Shown here: piece by piece, positions 1 through 8,167 of the stretch
How the letters are laid out: the number at the start of each line of letters is the position of its first letter
Position numbering within the stretch: the stretch's first letter is position 1
Notes under the pieces: generated by a model
What the model was told of the DNA's origin: nothing
The model's database searches: none
The model's input: the letters and a program-made list of their open reading frames with translations, nothing else
From: Candidatus Altimarinota bacterium
Lineage (GTDB): Bacteria > Patescibacteriota > Gracilibacteria > BD1-5 > UBA2023
Direction: 5' to 3'
Assembly (NCBI GenBank): GCA_947373235.1
Contig: CANBWW010000034.1
Location: forward strand, 1 to 9,537
Length of the DNA: 9,537 nucleotides
Made by a program: the position numbers and the translations under genes

Positions 1-1017
1 AGCGAATGGAGTGGTCCAGGAAGCGAGTCCACTGGAATCAGAAGTGAGGACTTTTCCAGATCCTTGTGTTCCATCATTTATTTTTATCTGTCCTGCTACT
101 TCGAGTTTTGCTGAGGGAGAAGAGGTTCAGATACCTACATTTCACTGAGGGGATGAGATCGATCCGTCGAGTCCATTTCAAAAAATGAGATTTCAAATAT
201 TGAGTTGATTGGAACCATAAGCATTTGGAAAACCAGTATTTGGACCAATCGCTATATTCAGACTTCCAGAAGAAAGATTATACGCACCAGCAACTCCTGC
301 ATTTGTACCGATGAGAACATTATTATCTCCATTTTGCAAAGATGATCCAGCATGATCACCAAAGGCTACATTGGAACTTCCTTGGTTGATAAAAAGTGAA
401 CCATATCCGATCGACGTATTGCTACTTCAGGAAATATTGGATTTTAGAGAACCCCAACCAAGACTCGTATTCGCACTTCCAGATATATTGGAAAAAAGTG
501 CATTTCCTCACAAAGTTGTATTCCCGATACCGGAAAGATTATTCAGGAAAGCCGAAACTCCGTTCACGGTATTTGAAAGGATATTTCCACCTCACCTTCA
601 GAGTGTGAGTCCATTGATCAAAATATCTGCATTCACGTCCAAAAGAGCACCTGGAGTATTTGTTCCAATACCGATTTGTACACCATCGTTATAGATTAAT
701 CCTGTATGGATCCAGTCAGTTCCATCATATCGAAGCGTATCACCAGAAACGGATCCAGGAATCATAAAGCTACTCGCAATTCCTGGGGATACACAGATAG
801 GTGTTCCATCGGATTTAAATCCACCAACTACTTTTCATGCTCAGTTACAATTCGTTTCACTCGAAAAAATATTCGTAAAATAACCATAATACGTTCATCC
901 ATATGTTTCTCCACTCGGAGTCGTCGTTGGATAAGTCAGGGCAAAAATATTTTCTTCATTTAAAAAGAAGAAAATAAAGAATACAATGAGGAAACGAGAA
1001 GGGAGAAAGTGACGCAT
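1..1017 (-). CDS. Secreted fibre/adhesin-like repeat protein, N-terminal 339 residues (C-terminus beyond window)
   Basis: Read with TGA = Gly the frame is open from the ATG at 1017 to the window edge; eleven in-frame TGA codons fall at residues 41, 59, 61, 140, 142, 170, 197, 275, 280, 292 and 297. Residues 1-26 look like a signal peptide (basic start, hydrophobic core 9-19, possible cleavage after NIFA). Residues 113-137 form an IGIGTNTPGALLDVNA-type module. Residues about 166-262 hold imperfect 16-17-residue repeats of the form NTSLGxGSLxxNxxGSx. A conserved block with NQLNIGNLIFG and GNVGIGTSSPSAKLEV follows, then GSGKVLTSDSSGLASW, a phrase typical of bacterial tail-fibre-domain proteins. 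The part after the signal peptide is the same module series as in the fibre gene at 8168-9537, so the missing C-terminus may also carry an S74 chaperone domain (inference). It starts 17 nt after the stop of the upstream gene, suggesting an operon. No Shine-Dalgarno; TTTCCTTCT directly precedes the ATG. Exact role unknown. Confidence 0.85.
97..216 (-). other. Conserved inter-repeat module shared with the second fibre gene
   Basis: Residues 268-307 (GSNQLNIGNLIFG, then GNVGIGTSSPSAKLEV) align almost without gaps to residues 279-318 of the partial fibre protein at 8168-9537. At two aligned glycines this copy uses TGA (193-195 and 178-180) where the other uses GGG (8678-8680) and GGA (8663-8665). 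This is direct internal evidence that TGA is a glycine codon here. Confidence 0.85.
232..522 (-). repeat. Coding repeat array, period about 51 bp (17 residues), roughly 6 units
   Basis: Within the fibre protein, the Asn that opens each unit recurs at residues 166, 183, 200, 216, 233 and 254, a spacing of 17, 17, 16, 17 and 21. Unit pattern: N-(T/V)-(S/A)-(L/I/F)-G-x-x-(S/A)-L-x-x-N-x-x-G-S. This resembles the head repeats of trimeric autotransporters and tail fibres, which build beta-rich trimeric stalks. The last unit is degenerate. Confidence 0.75.
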
Positions 1018-1034
1018 AGAAGGAAATTGAAAAA

Positions 1035-2381
1035 TTATTGAAGAATATTTGCCAGACCAGGTGGTGGATCTCATACAAGACGTGAATCATAATCGATCAC
1101 AAACGATGCATTATCAAAACGTGAATCATCGTATGGAACTGATTTTTGAGTTGGATCGGTCGAGTCATATGTTCTGAAATAATTCAGATCATATTTTTGT
1201 GCAGTGACATCGGTACATTCATTGATAACGACAGGACAGACGGAAGGATTTTGCATCGCTCATCCGATCGTATTTTTTGAGATCAAAGCTCACTTGATAT
1301 ATAGTTGTTCTGCTGGGATACTCCATGCACCACCGTCTATATAAGGATGGATCGTTCCACTGGTTTTTTCACCAGAATAAACGACTCACTCAGCATAGAT
1401 AAAAGCATAGATTCTTTTCACTTTATCAGAAATAATCACATTTCCACCATTTCCATTTTTATCTTTTAGAACGATCAAAGCGCGCGGATGTGTTGCATTG
1501 ATATCACCGATATAGGATTGATCAAGAAAAACATCTCATCCAGTCACTATGATAGAATCTTTCGTAGCGGGCCATGTCCAAGAAATACTCGTATCGAGAT
1601 CTCCGTTGATCATCATATAATTAAATATATTTGGATACGGATCAGATAAGATATTTGGATCAATATTTCGACTCATCAAAGAAACATTTTTTTGTATAGT
1701 GTTGAGTATATCTGCATGATTCACTCAAGAAAAAATATACCCCACTTGTTGATTTGGAAGATCAAATATCCGACTTCCAGCAACGGAACCAACAATCGCG
1801 ATTTTTCCTATAAAATTGACTCAAACTCCATCTAAAGTAATACCCGTTTGAGAAGTATTGGTAACGGCAGAGTCGATCACTACATCACCAGCATTGGCAT
1901 AAAAAGGAATCCAGCCAAGTGTGTGGCTATATCAAAATCCTTGTATCAAGGCAGTTGAAGGATCATAGTATACTCATGATCCACCATCGATCGTTGCCCC
2001 AGAAAGCATTATCCAACCAGCATTTTGACTCCATGCATACCCAGTCACTGGGCAAACAAGCCCAGGATTTCGAAACACTTCGTCACTACAAACAATCTGA
2101 GGCTTATCGACATTCGCAACTTCATGAGAAAAACTTACCCAACCAACATTTCCAAGCCAGAAACTTCCTGAAAGGTATCCAGATGTATCGATCGTACTCG
2201 AAGATCCAGAATCAACAGGATCAATGTCGAAAAGAACTTTTCCAGGATGGCCACCCATCCAGCTAGTATCAGTATTAAAAAATCATTTTATATGAAAAAA
2301 TTTTCCAGCACCGATCGCATCAAGTACGAAAAATGATAGAAAAAAAACGAAGATGATCGCAAAGAATATTTTACGATTCAT
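1035..2381 (-). CDS. Secreted surface protein with GYxWSxNxGWI-type repeats, function unknown
   Basis: This 448-residue protein is complete when TGA is read as Gly at residues 33, 136, 150, 187, 219, 282, 332, 364, 374 and 437; it ends at TAA. Residues 5-20 are a hydrophobic signal peptide or anchor. Three imperfect repeats follow: GSFWLGNVGWVSFS (about 71-84), GYAWSQNAGWIMLSG (114-128) and GFGYSHTLGWIPFY (148-161). Such aromatic Gly-Trp repeats are, from memory, common in extracellular proteins of Patescibacteria. The middle (about 282-340) has the feel of a beta-strand stack (GNVIISDKVKRIYAFIYAEG). Cysteines occur at 98, 110, 382 and 389, so disulphides are possible. The tail is DYDSRLVGDPPPGL. 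The start is the first ATG of the frame and is followed at once by the signal segment. It lies just upstream of the fibre gene on the same strand, so the two products may act together at the surface. I do not recognise a named family. Confidence 0.85.
1789..2171 (-). repeat. Three degenerate GxxWSxNxGWI protein repeats
   Basis: Units at residues about 71-84, 114-128 and 148-161 share a Gly-aromatic pair followed five to seven residues later by Gly-Trp-hydrophobic. The interval covers the three units and the linkers between them (placement approximate). Unit spacing is irregular (about 43 and 34 residues), unlike the strict 17-residue period of the fibre genes. Confidence 0.55.
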
Positions 2382-2520
2382 AAAAAATGATTAAGCTTTC
2401 AGAAATGAGAATTTCAAAAAGTTGATAGAATAGCAAGAGTATAAGGAAAACATGGAAAAATCATATCAAAAAGTATAGCGAAACAGAAAATCTATTTTAT
2501 TGTATAATTATTTTGCACAT
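2382..2520. promoter_or_regulatory. Divergent intergenic region between the secreted repeat protein and lgt
   Basis: The 139-bp AT-rich spacer must hold promoters for both flanking genes. Toward lgt there is a clear TATAAT (2503-2508). Toward the minus-strand gene, TTGAAA (2417..2412) is followed after 16 nt by the poor -10 candidate CTTAAT (2395..2390), eight bases before the ATG. A 5-bp inverted repeat, GAAAT-GAGA-ATTTC (2402-2415), overlaps that possible -35. No other gene or RNA is evident. Confidence 0.45.
2503..2508 (+). promoter_or_regulatory. Consensus -10 box of lgt (near-leaderless)
   Basis: A perfect TATAAT lies 12 nt before the lgt ATG. Transcription normally starts 6-8 nt after a -10 box, so the mRNA leader would be only about 5 nt. 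No good -35 is seen 16-18 nt upstream. Confidence 0.55.
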
Positions 2521-3315
2521 ATGCACATTTTTGAAATGTCATTTTTCGGTATAAAAATAGCACCAACTTGGTATGGACTTATGTATGCGATAGGATTTTG
2601 AGCAGGTTATTGGTTCGTGAAAAAGTATGGAAAAATAAAACAAAAAGACCTAGAAAATCTCCTGACATATATATTTTTTTGAGTAATTCTCGGATGACGT
2701 ATCGGATACATTATTCTCTATAATTTAGATTATTATTTTCATCATCCGCTCGAAATATTTGCTGTATGGAACGGTGGTATGAGCTTTCATGGTGGAGCTA
2801 TCTGAGTAATCATAGCTATGATTTTTTTTGCTCGAAAATACAAATATAAGATATTCGATATATCTGATCCGATCGTAACTATACTTCCCTTCGCTCTTGG
2901 TCTTGGTCGAATTGGAAACTATATAAATGGTGAATTACTTGGTTTTTATCCATATAATTGACCCTTTTCCATAGTGAAAGATGGGATCTCACACTTTCCG
3001 AGTACTCTTTTGGAAGCTTCTGGTGAAGGTTTTTTACTTCTCTTGATCATGCTTAGTTTTTTCTTTTGGGATAAGTATCAAAAAAAGAATCCGCAATCCG
3101 AACTCTCTTTTTATGAAAAAAGAGGCTTTCCCTCTTTTCTTTTTCTCATGGGATACGGATTTTTTCGACTCTTTGCAGAATTTTTTCGTCTGCCAGATAT
3201 ACAGATCGGATACCTTTCTGGAACGAATTGGATAACACTCGGAATGGTCTATACGCTCCCTATTTTTATTATAGCACTTTGGGTACAATATAAAATCAGG
3301 AAAGAATCTATATAA
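2521..3315 (+). CDS. lgt: Prolipoprotein diacylglyceryl transferase (Lgt)
   Basis: Lgt moves the diacylglyceryl group of phosphatidylglycerol to the lipobox cysteine of prolipoproteins in the cytoplasmic membrane, the first step of lipoprotein maturation. The 264-residue product (family usually about 260-290) is hydrophobic throughout, as expected for a seven-helix protein. Family motifs in order: LGGRIGY (about 57-63), WNGGMSFHGGAIG (83-95, with the conserved His90), GRIGNYINGE (129-138, with the Arg-Asn-Glu signature), HFPSTLLEA (158-166), and FFRLFAEFFRLPD (214-226, with Arg216, Glu220 and Arg223). TGA encodes Gly at residues 27, 54, 59, 95 and 147; those at 59 and 95 are glycines conserved in the family. 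No Shine-Dalgarno precedes the ATG; the TATAAT is 12 nt upstream. It stands alone on its strand, and its 3' end overlaps the convergent LemA-like gene by 8 nt. Confidence 0.95.
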
Positions 3316-3805
3316 TCTCGGCTTGATCTTTTCCAGGAAGAAAAAATCCAATTCCCGTATAGTTTTTTATCATAACAAACTTATTCCAACGAGCGATTGC
3401 TGCATTTGTTTTCTTAAATCTGGAACGCATAACACGTTCGTATTCGATAATAAAGTCTCGAATATAGACGAAATATTCTTGTTTTTGAAGCTCAGGAATC
3501 TGCATAGAAAGCTTCATAAGAAATGAAAACTGATCCTGAAGACGCATATTATGTTCGAGAATATCATAGATAGAACGAGTTGATTCGATCATCACTTCTG
3601 TATGGATTTCTATCAGTCGAGCAAACGCCTCTTTTTTATCGACATATGGTCGCATCACTTCTACCAATGCTGGAACTTTTCCGGCTTTTTTAAGAAAAAG
3701 ATCGACGATTGAATTTTCTTCTTTTTTCATTTCTCTCGAAAGAAATAGATAAAAACCTATATAGAGAGCCAAGAGAAAAGCAAGAAATATAAGGAAAAAA
3801 GACAT
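3308..3805 (-). CDS. Small membrane-anchored LemA-like protein
   Basis: The 165-residue protein has one N-terminal membrane segment (residues 2-23) followed by a charged, helical domain. The layout and several landmarks resemble the LemA family (an N-terminal anchor plus a four-helix bundle, about 185 residues): KVPALVEVMRPYV (43-55) matches the family's LIPNLVETVKGY stretch, PELQKQEYF (104-112) matches the PDLKANENF stretch, and ERVMRSRFKKTNAAIARWNK (123-142) matches the E-x4-R-x3-N-x6-N helix. LemA proteins are of unclear function, with a proposed role at the membrane. This is the only gene here with no in-frame TGA, and it ends in TAG while the others with visible ends use TAA. The start at 3805 is preceded by TTTCTTCCT and a good promoter. 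Distant homology judged by eye; a generic membrane coiled-coil protein remains possible. Confidence 0.75.
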   Translation of the reverse strand: MSFFLIFLAFLLALYIGFYLFLSREMKKEENSIVDLFLKKAGKVPALVEVMRPYVDKKEAFARLIEIHTEVMIESTRSIYDILEHNMRLQDQFSFLMKLSMQIPELQKQEYFVYIRDFIIEYERVMRSRFKKTNAAIARWNKFVMIKNYTGIGFFLPGKDQAEII

Positions 3806-3829
3806 AGGAAGAAAGTGAATTATGATGAC

Positions 3830-3857
3830 ACTATAACTTCTTATTTCTGTTTTTCAA
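3830..3857 (-). promoter_or_regulatory. Sigma-70-type promoter of the LemA-like gene
   Basis: On the minus strand TTGAAA (3857..3852), a 16-nt spacer and TATAGT (3835..3830) precede the ATG at 3805. The predicted leader is about 17 nt. Confidence 0.6.
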
Positions 3858-3864
3858 GAACATA

Positions 3865-3892
3865 TTGAAAAAAGGGATTTTCATCGTATACT
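3865..3892 (+). promoter_or_regulatory. Sigma-70-type promoter of the sugar-phosphate transferase gene
   Basis: TTGAAA (3865-3870), a 16-nt spacer and TATACT (3887-3892) precede the ATG at 3933, giving a leader of about 33 nt. Its -35 is the mirror image of the -35 of the divergent LemA-like promoter, seven bases away, so one bound protein could affect both. Confidence 0.6.
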
Positions 3893-3932
3893 TCGATGAA
3901 ATAAATCAGAGTTTCTCTTCATTTTTTTCTCT

Positions 3933-5360
3933 ATGCGCCGACAGGAAATGGCAGAATCTATATTTATGCCCATAATAGAACTGAGTGGAATTGTCGGAAT
4001 ATTTTTCGCAAGTTATTTCTTACGATCCATTACCGATGGTATACCATTCGTACAGTTACGAATACCATCGATCAGTGAAATCCAATTTATTCCATTTGTA
4101 TTTTTTGGAGCACTTTTTTGGTGGGCAGTTTTCTCGAATGGATGACTCTATAAATATAAACCTGGTTATCCGATTTTTGAACAGATTATCAGCGTTATCA
4201 AACAGAGTGTTCTTTGGTTTTTTCTCTATATTGGATTTGTATATCTTACTACCAATTTTGTTTTTCAAAAAGAAATACCTCGGTTGATTATCATTTATGT
4301 ATGGATATTTGCAACCATATTTTCTATTACTCTTCGTATTATACTTCATACGGTTATGGGTATACTTTATAAAAATGGCTACGTGGAAAAAAGGATGATT
4401 TTTGTTATTAATGATGGTAATGAATCACCTTATGCTCTGGAGAAGAATGAATTTTGTGAGTATATTTTTCTAGGAAAAAAGGATGAGGAGAGTATACAAG
4501 AGTCTATTCGAAAAAAGGAAGTGGATACCGTTTTTTTTCTCGGTTGATCTATGGAATCGAGATTCATACAGGAAATTCTGAAGCTCACAACCATATATGG
4601 TGTGACATTTTCATATCCGAAAATACTTCCCTCTCTCTATTCCCGACCAAAACACGAAAGTTTTATAGGAAATATACCCGTAGTTGAAAGCTCATCGGTT
4701 TCGATCTCCCCATGGGAACGTATTCTCAAAAGAACTCTCGACATCATCGTTTCATTTTTTGGACTTATTCTCCTGTTTCCTCTGTTTTGTTTTATAGCCT
4801 TCTGTATAAAACTCGAAGATCCTTCAGGTCCTGTGTTTTTTAAAAATCGGAGAATAGGATTTGGTGGAAACGATTTTTTTCTCTACAAATTTCGATATAT
4901 GTATTGGAAATACAGTATAAAAGACGCTTACTGAGTAGACAAAAAAGATGATGAAGCTCTGAAATATGAAGAATCTCTCAAGATAGAAAATGACACTCGA
5001 AAGTGACCACTCTATAAAATAGAAAATGATCCTCGGAAAATGAAAGTTGGTAAGATTCTAGAAAAATTCTCTCTCGATGAACTTCCACAACTTATAAATG
5101 TCTTCATCGGAAATATGTCACTCATCGGTCCACGCCCTCATCAACCTCGAGAAGTCGAGCTTTATGAAGAACATCATTATCAAGTTCTCATCATCAAGCC
5201 TGGAATTACCGGAATGGCTCAAGTCTATGGCAGAGAAAAAAATACATTCGAAGAAGAGGTCTCACTCGATACCTACTACATAGAGCACTACTCCCTTCTT
5301 TTAGATCTTTTGATTCTTATTCGAACGATTGGTGTAGTTTTCTTACGAGCATTTCACTAA
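3933..5360 (+). CDS. Polyprenyl-phosphate sugar-phosphate transferase (polytopic, WbaP/WcaJ-type)
   Basis: Enzymes of this family move a sugar-1-phosphate from a nucleotide sugar to undecaprenyl phosphate in the cytoplasmic membrane, starting capsule, exopolysaccharide or O-antigen repeats. The 475-residue product has about four N-terminal membrane segments (roughly residues 9-30, 50-68, 88-108, 115-138), a CoA_binding_3-like cytoplasmic region (about 148-245), and a C-terminal sugar transferase domain. Catalytic-domain motifs: KRTLDI and the membrane-associated helix after it (266-290), GPVFFKNRRIG (299-309), KFRYM (319-323, usually KFRSM), SLDELPQL (380-387, with the Asp-Glu pair D382-E383), SLIGPRP (396-402) and KPGITGMAQVYGR (422-434). 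TGA encodes Gly at residues 71, 205, 334 and 358. The sugar cannot be read from the sequence, and no other glycan genes adjoin it, so the gene appears to be transcribed alone. No Shine-Dalgarno; TTTTTTTCTCT directly precedes the ATG. Confidence 0.93.
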
Positions 5361-5449
5361 AATAGTTTTACAAAAACGCAGAAATCCATACTCTGTATGT
5401 ATCAGAATAGATTTTTTAATTCCTTATTTTGATATAATAATATTTTTCT
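5361..5449 (+). promoter_or_regulatory. Intergenic region with the valS -10 box (near-leaderless)
   Basis: A perfect TATAAT (5433-5438) sits 11 nt before the valS ATG, predicting a leader of about 4-5 nt, so no T-box or other leader control of valS is possible from this promoter. No convincing -35 is present. A weak hairpin, CATAC-TCT-GTATG (5387-5399), lies 11 nt before a T run (5412-5417); it is too weak to call a terminator. Confidence 0.5.
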
Positions 5450-8107
5450 ATGTCTGACTTTCCAAAACAATACGATCCAAAATCTTTCGAGATAAAAATA
5501 CAGGCCCTCTGGGAAGAGAAAAAAAGTTTTGAACCACAAGAATCTCGAACGGGAAACACATTTTATATTCCGATTCCTCCTCCAAACGTAACAGGAAATC
5601 TCCATATCGGGCATGCACTGGCTCTCACACTCGAAGATATCATGGTGCGATATCATCGTATGAAAGGTGATGCGACTTTGTGGGTTCCATGAACAGATCA
5701 CGCAGGTATAGCAACGCAGGCAAAAGTAGAAGAACGCCTCTCGAAACAAGGGATTTTTCGAAAGGAAATAGGACGAGAAAAATTTCTCGAAGAAATGTGG
5801 AAATGGATGTGAGAATACCGTGGAAATATCTCCAATCAAATCAAGAGAATGTGAGCTTCAGTAGACTGGTCACAAGAAAGGTTTACACTCGATACTGGGA
5901 TGAATTCGATCGTAGAAGATACCTTCGTAGACCTCTATAATAAGTGACTTATATACCGTGGCGAGTATATGGTAAACTACTCCCCTGCTCTCGAATCCGT
6001 AATTTCAGATATAGAAGTAGAGTACCAAGAAATCGAAGAAAAGATGTACTACATAAACTACTTTGTCTCTGGGTCAGATAAAGAAATACTCGTAGCAACG
6101 ACTCGTCCAGAAACTTTGCTCGCCGATCAAGCAGTTGCCGTTCATCCGAAAGATAAACGATATAAAAAACTCATAGGACGTTCAGTAATCCTTCCGATTT
6201 TAAATAAAGAAATACCGATCATTGCAGATGAGATGGTCGATATGGAGTTCTGAACATGAGTCGTGAAAATTACTCCAGCACATGATCCCGCTGATTTTGA
6301 AACTGCAAAAAGACACAAGCTTCGCACGGATATATCAGTAATCGACCGAAGTGGGAAGATGAATAAAAATGCTGGGATTTTTGCAGGACTCGATGCAGCT
6401 ACCAATGCCAGAGAAAATATCGTAGAACTTCTCAGAAGCAAAGGAAATCTCGTAAAAATCGAACCATATCTCCATAAAGTTGGATTTTGTAGTCGTGGAA
6501 AATGTCGTGTAGAAACGATCATCTCGACTCAGTGGTTTATCCGAGCGAGTGAGATGGCAAAAAAAGTCATCACTGGATATGAAAATGACGAATTTAAAAT
6601 CATACCGGAAAGATTTGAAAAGACTTTCGAAGACTGGATCTACAATCTTCGTGATTGGTGTATATCTCGTCAGCTCTGGTGGGGTCACCAAATTCCTGCA
6701 TACTTTCATAAGGAAACAGGAGAACTCATCGGGGTTACAAGAGATCCTTCTGAGCTCATAGAAAAATATGGAGCAGAAAATATACGTCGTGATGAAGATG
6801 TTCTCGATACTTGGTTCTCTTCTGGACTCTGGCCATTTGCAGTTCTTGGTTGGGAAAAACTTTCACCGAACGAACTTTTTCAGAAATTCTATCCAGCAAA
6901 TGTGCTCGAAACTGGATATGATATCCTTTTCTTTTGGGTTATTCGTATGCTGATGATGGGGTATGAATTCACTGGAGAAACACCATTTAAAACGATATAT
7001 CTGCATGGACTTGTATTCGATGATACTGGTCGAAAGATGAGTAAAAGCTGGGGGAATGTCATCGATCCACTCGATGTGATAGAAAAATATTCGACTGACG
7101 CTCTGAGACTCTCTTGTGTCCTCGGAAATACACCAGGAAATAATCTCAACTTCTCGATAAAAAATGTAGAAGAATATTCTCTGTATCTCAATAAATTTTG
7201 GAATATTATCCGATTTGTCTGGATGAATATCGGAGATATAACCGAAGAAAGAGATACGATCGAAAAACGCATCTTAAAAAATAAATCAGACCTCCTTCCA
7301 TATGAACGATGGATCCTCTCCCGTCTTTCTCAGACAATACAAACAGTGACAGAATGAATGGAAGAATCAACTTTCTCTTCAAGTTGACTCGAACTCCTCT
7401 CATTTATACGAGATGAGTTTGCAGACTTTGCCATCGAAGCATATAAGATAGAGAAAAATAAAAGTACACTTGGAAAAGATGTCCTCTCGCTCATAACACT
7501 CGATATACTCGCACTCCTTCATCCATATGCACCACATATAACAGAAGCCCTTTATGGATCTGTAACAAGTGGGAAACTCCTCGTGACAGAAGCATGGCCA
7601 GTGACAAATATAGAGGTAGAGACATCGAGTGAAAAGAGTATGACTCGTATTTTTGATATCGTCCGTGTCATACGAAATATCCGAGCAGAGTCGAAAGTTC
7701 CACCTTCAGAACTGCGTGATATACACATAGTTCCACCCTCGATATATCTCTCAGAAATCGAAGCAAATGCTTCTCTCATAACGGGTATGACTCGATCTGG
7801 AAATATAGTTATAGGAGAAAAACCAGGAAAAGGAACTGGATTTGCTTATGGAGTCATCCATGGTATCGATATATATGTAGACGCAAGTATCGATGAATCA
7901 AAGATAGATGAGGAAAGGAATCGTCTCTCGGAACAAATCACTATGAAAAGAGAGTACCTCCGAACTCTGACTGCAAAACTGAAAAATAATGCCTTTGTAT
8001 CCAATGCTCCCGAAAAAGTAGTTCGTATCGAAATGGAGAAAAAAAATCAGGTACAACTCGAACTCTCAAAACTCGAAGAGAAATATACATCGATCGGAGG
8101 TGAATAA
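5450..8107 (+). CDS. valS: Valyl-tRNA synthetase
   Basis: ValS charges tRNA-Val with valine in the cytoplasm and edits mischarged threonine. The 885-residue product is full length for a bacterial class Ia ValS. Motifs in order: PPPNVTGNLHIGHAL with HIGH at 52-55, GTDHAGIATQ (81-90), ASVDWSQERFTLD, the editing-domain TTRPET (217-222), GTGVVKITPAHDP (268-280), RQLWWGHQIP (407-416), KMSKS (529-533), an anticodon-binding helical domain, and a C-terminal coiled-coil arm (about 817-882). TGA encodes Gly at residues 81, 121, 135, 166, 268, 270, 636 and 646; those at 81, 135, 268 and 270 lie in near-invariant motifs, which is the strongest family-based proof of the recoding. The conserved VNWxP reads VNYSP (175-179), a mild change. 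The ATG at 5450 gives the normal N-terminus; there is no Shine-Dalgarno, only TTTTTCT before the ATG. It ends 16 nt before a strong terminator. Confidence 0.97.
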
Positions 8108-8123
8108 GCATCGTTTTGATTCC

Positions 8124-8154
8124 AAAAAACACTGGGAAATTCCCAGTGTTTTTT
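8124..8154. terminator. Bidirectional intrinsic terminator between valS and the second fibre gene
   Basis: Six A (8124-8129), stem CACTGGG (8130-8136), loop AAATT (8137-8141), stem CCCAGTG (8142-8148), six T (8149-8154). The symmetry gives a U-run on either strand, fitting its place between convergent genes ending at 8107 and 8168. Confidence 0.88.
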
Positions 8155-8167
8155 ATGAGTTCAAGTT

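Noticed and set aside
371..963. Plus-strand open frames over the left fibre gene
   Set aside because: They are antisense to a gene with signal peptide, repeats and conserved modules, and their products show no recognisable composition or motif.
1919..2266. Plus-strand 115-codon open frame
   Set aside because: It is antisense to the GYxWSxNxGWI repeats, which are clearly the coding frame; the His/Gln-rich product resembles no family.
5387..5417. Terminator after the sugar-phosphate transferase gene
   Set aside because: The stem is only 5 bp with a 3-nt loop, and the T run is 12 nt away; not convincing.
5402..5839. Minus-strand 145-codon open frame across the valS start
   Set aside because: It covers the valS promoter and the HIGH motif in antisense; the Phe/Cys-rich product looks like an AT-rich shadow.
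5450..8107. A broken, frameshifted valS pseudogene split by several stop codons
   Set aside because: All interruptions are TGA, the frame never shifts, and each TGA falls where Gly is expected. With code 25 the gene is intact and full length.
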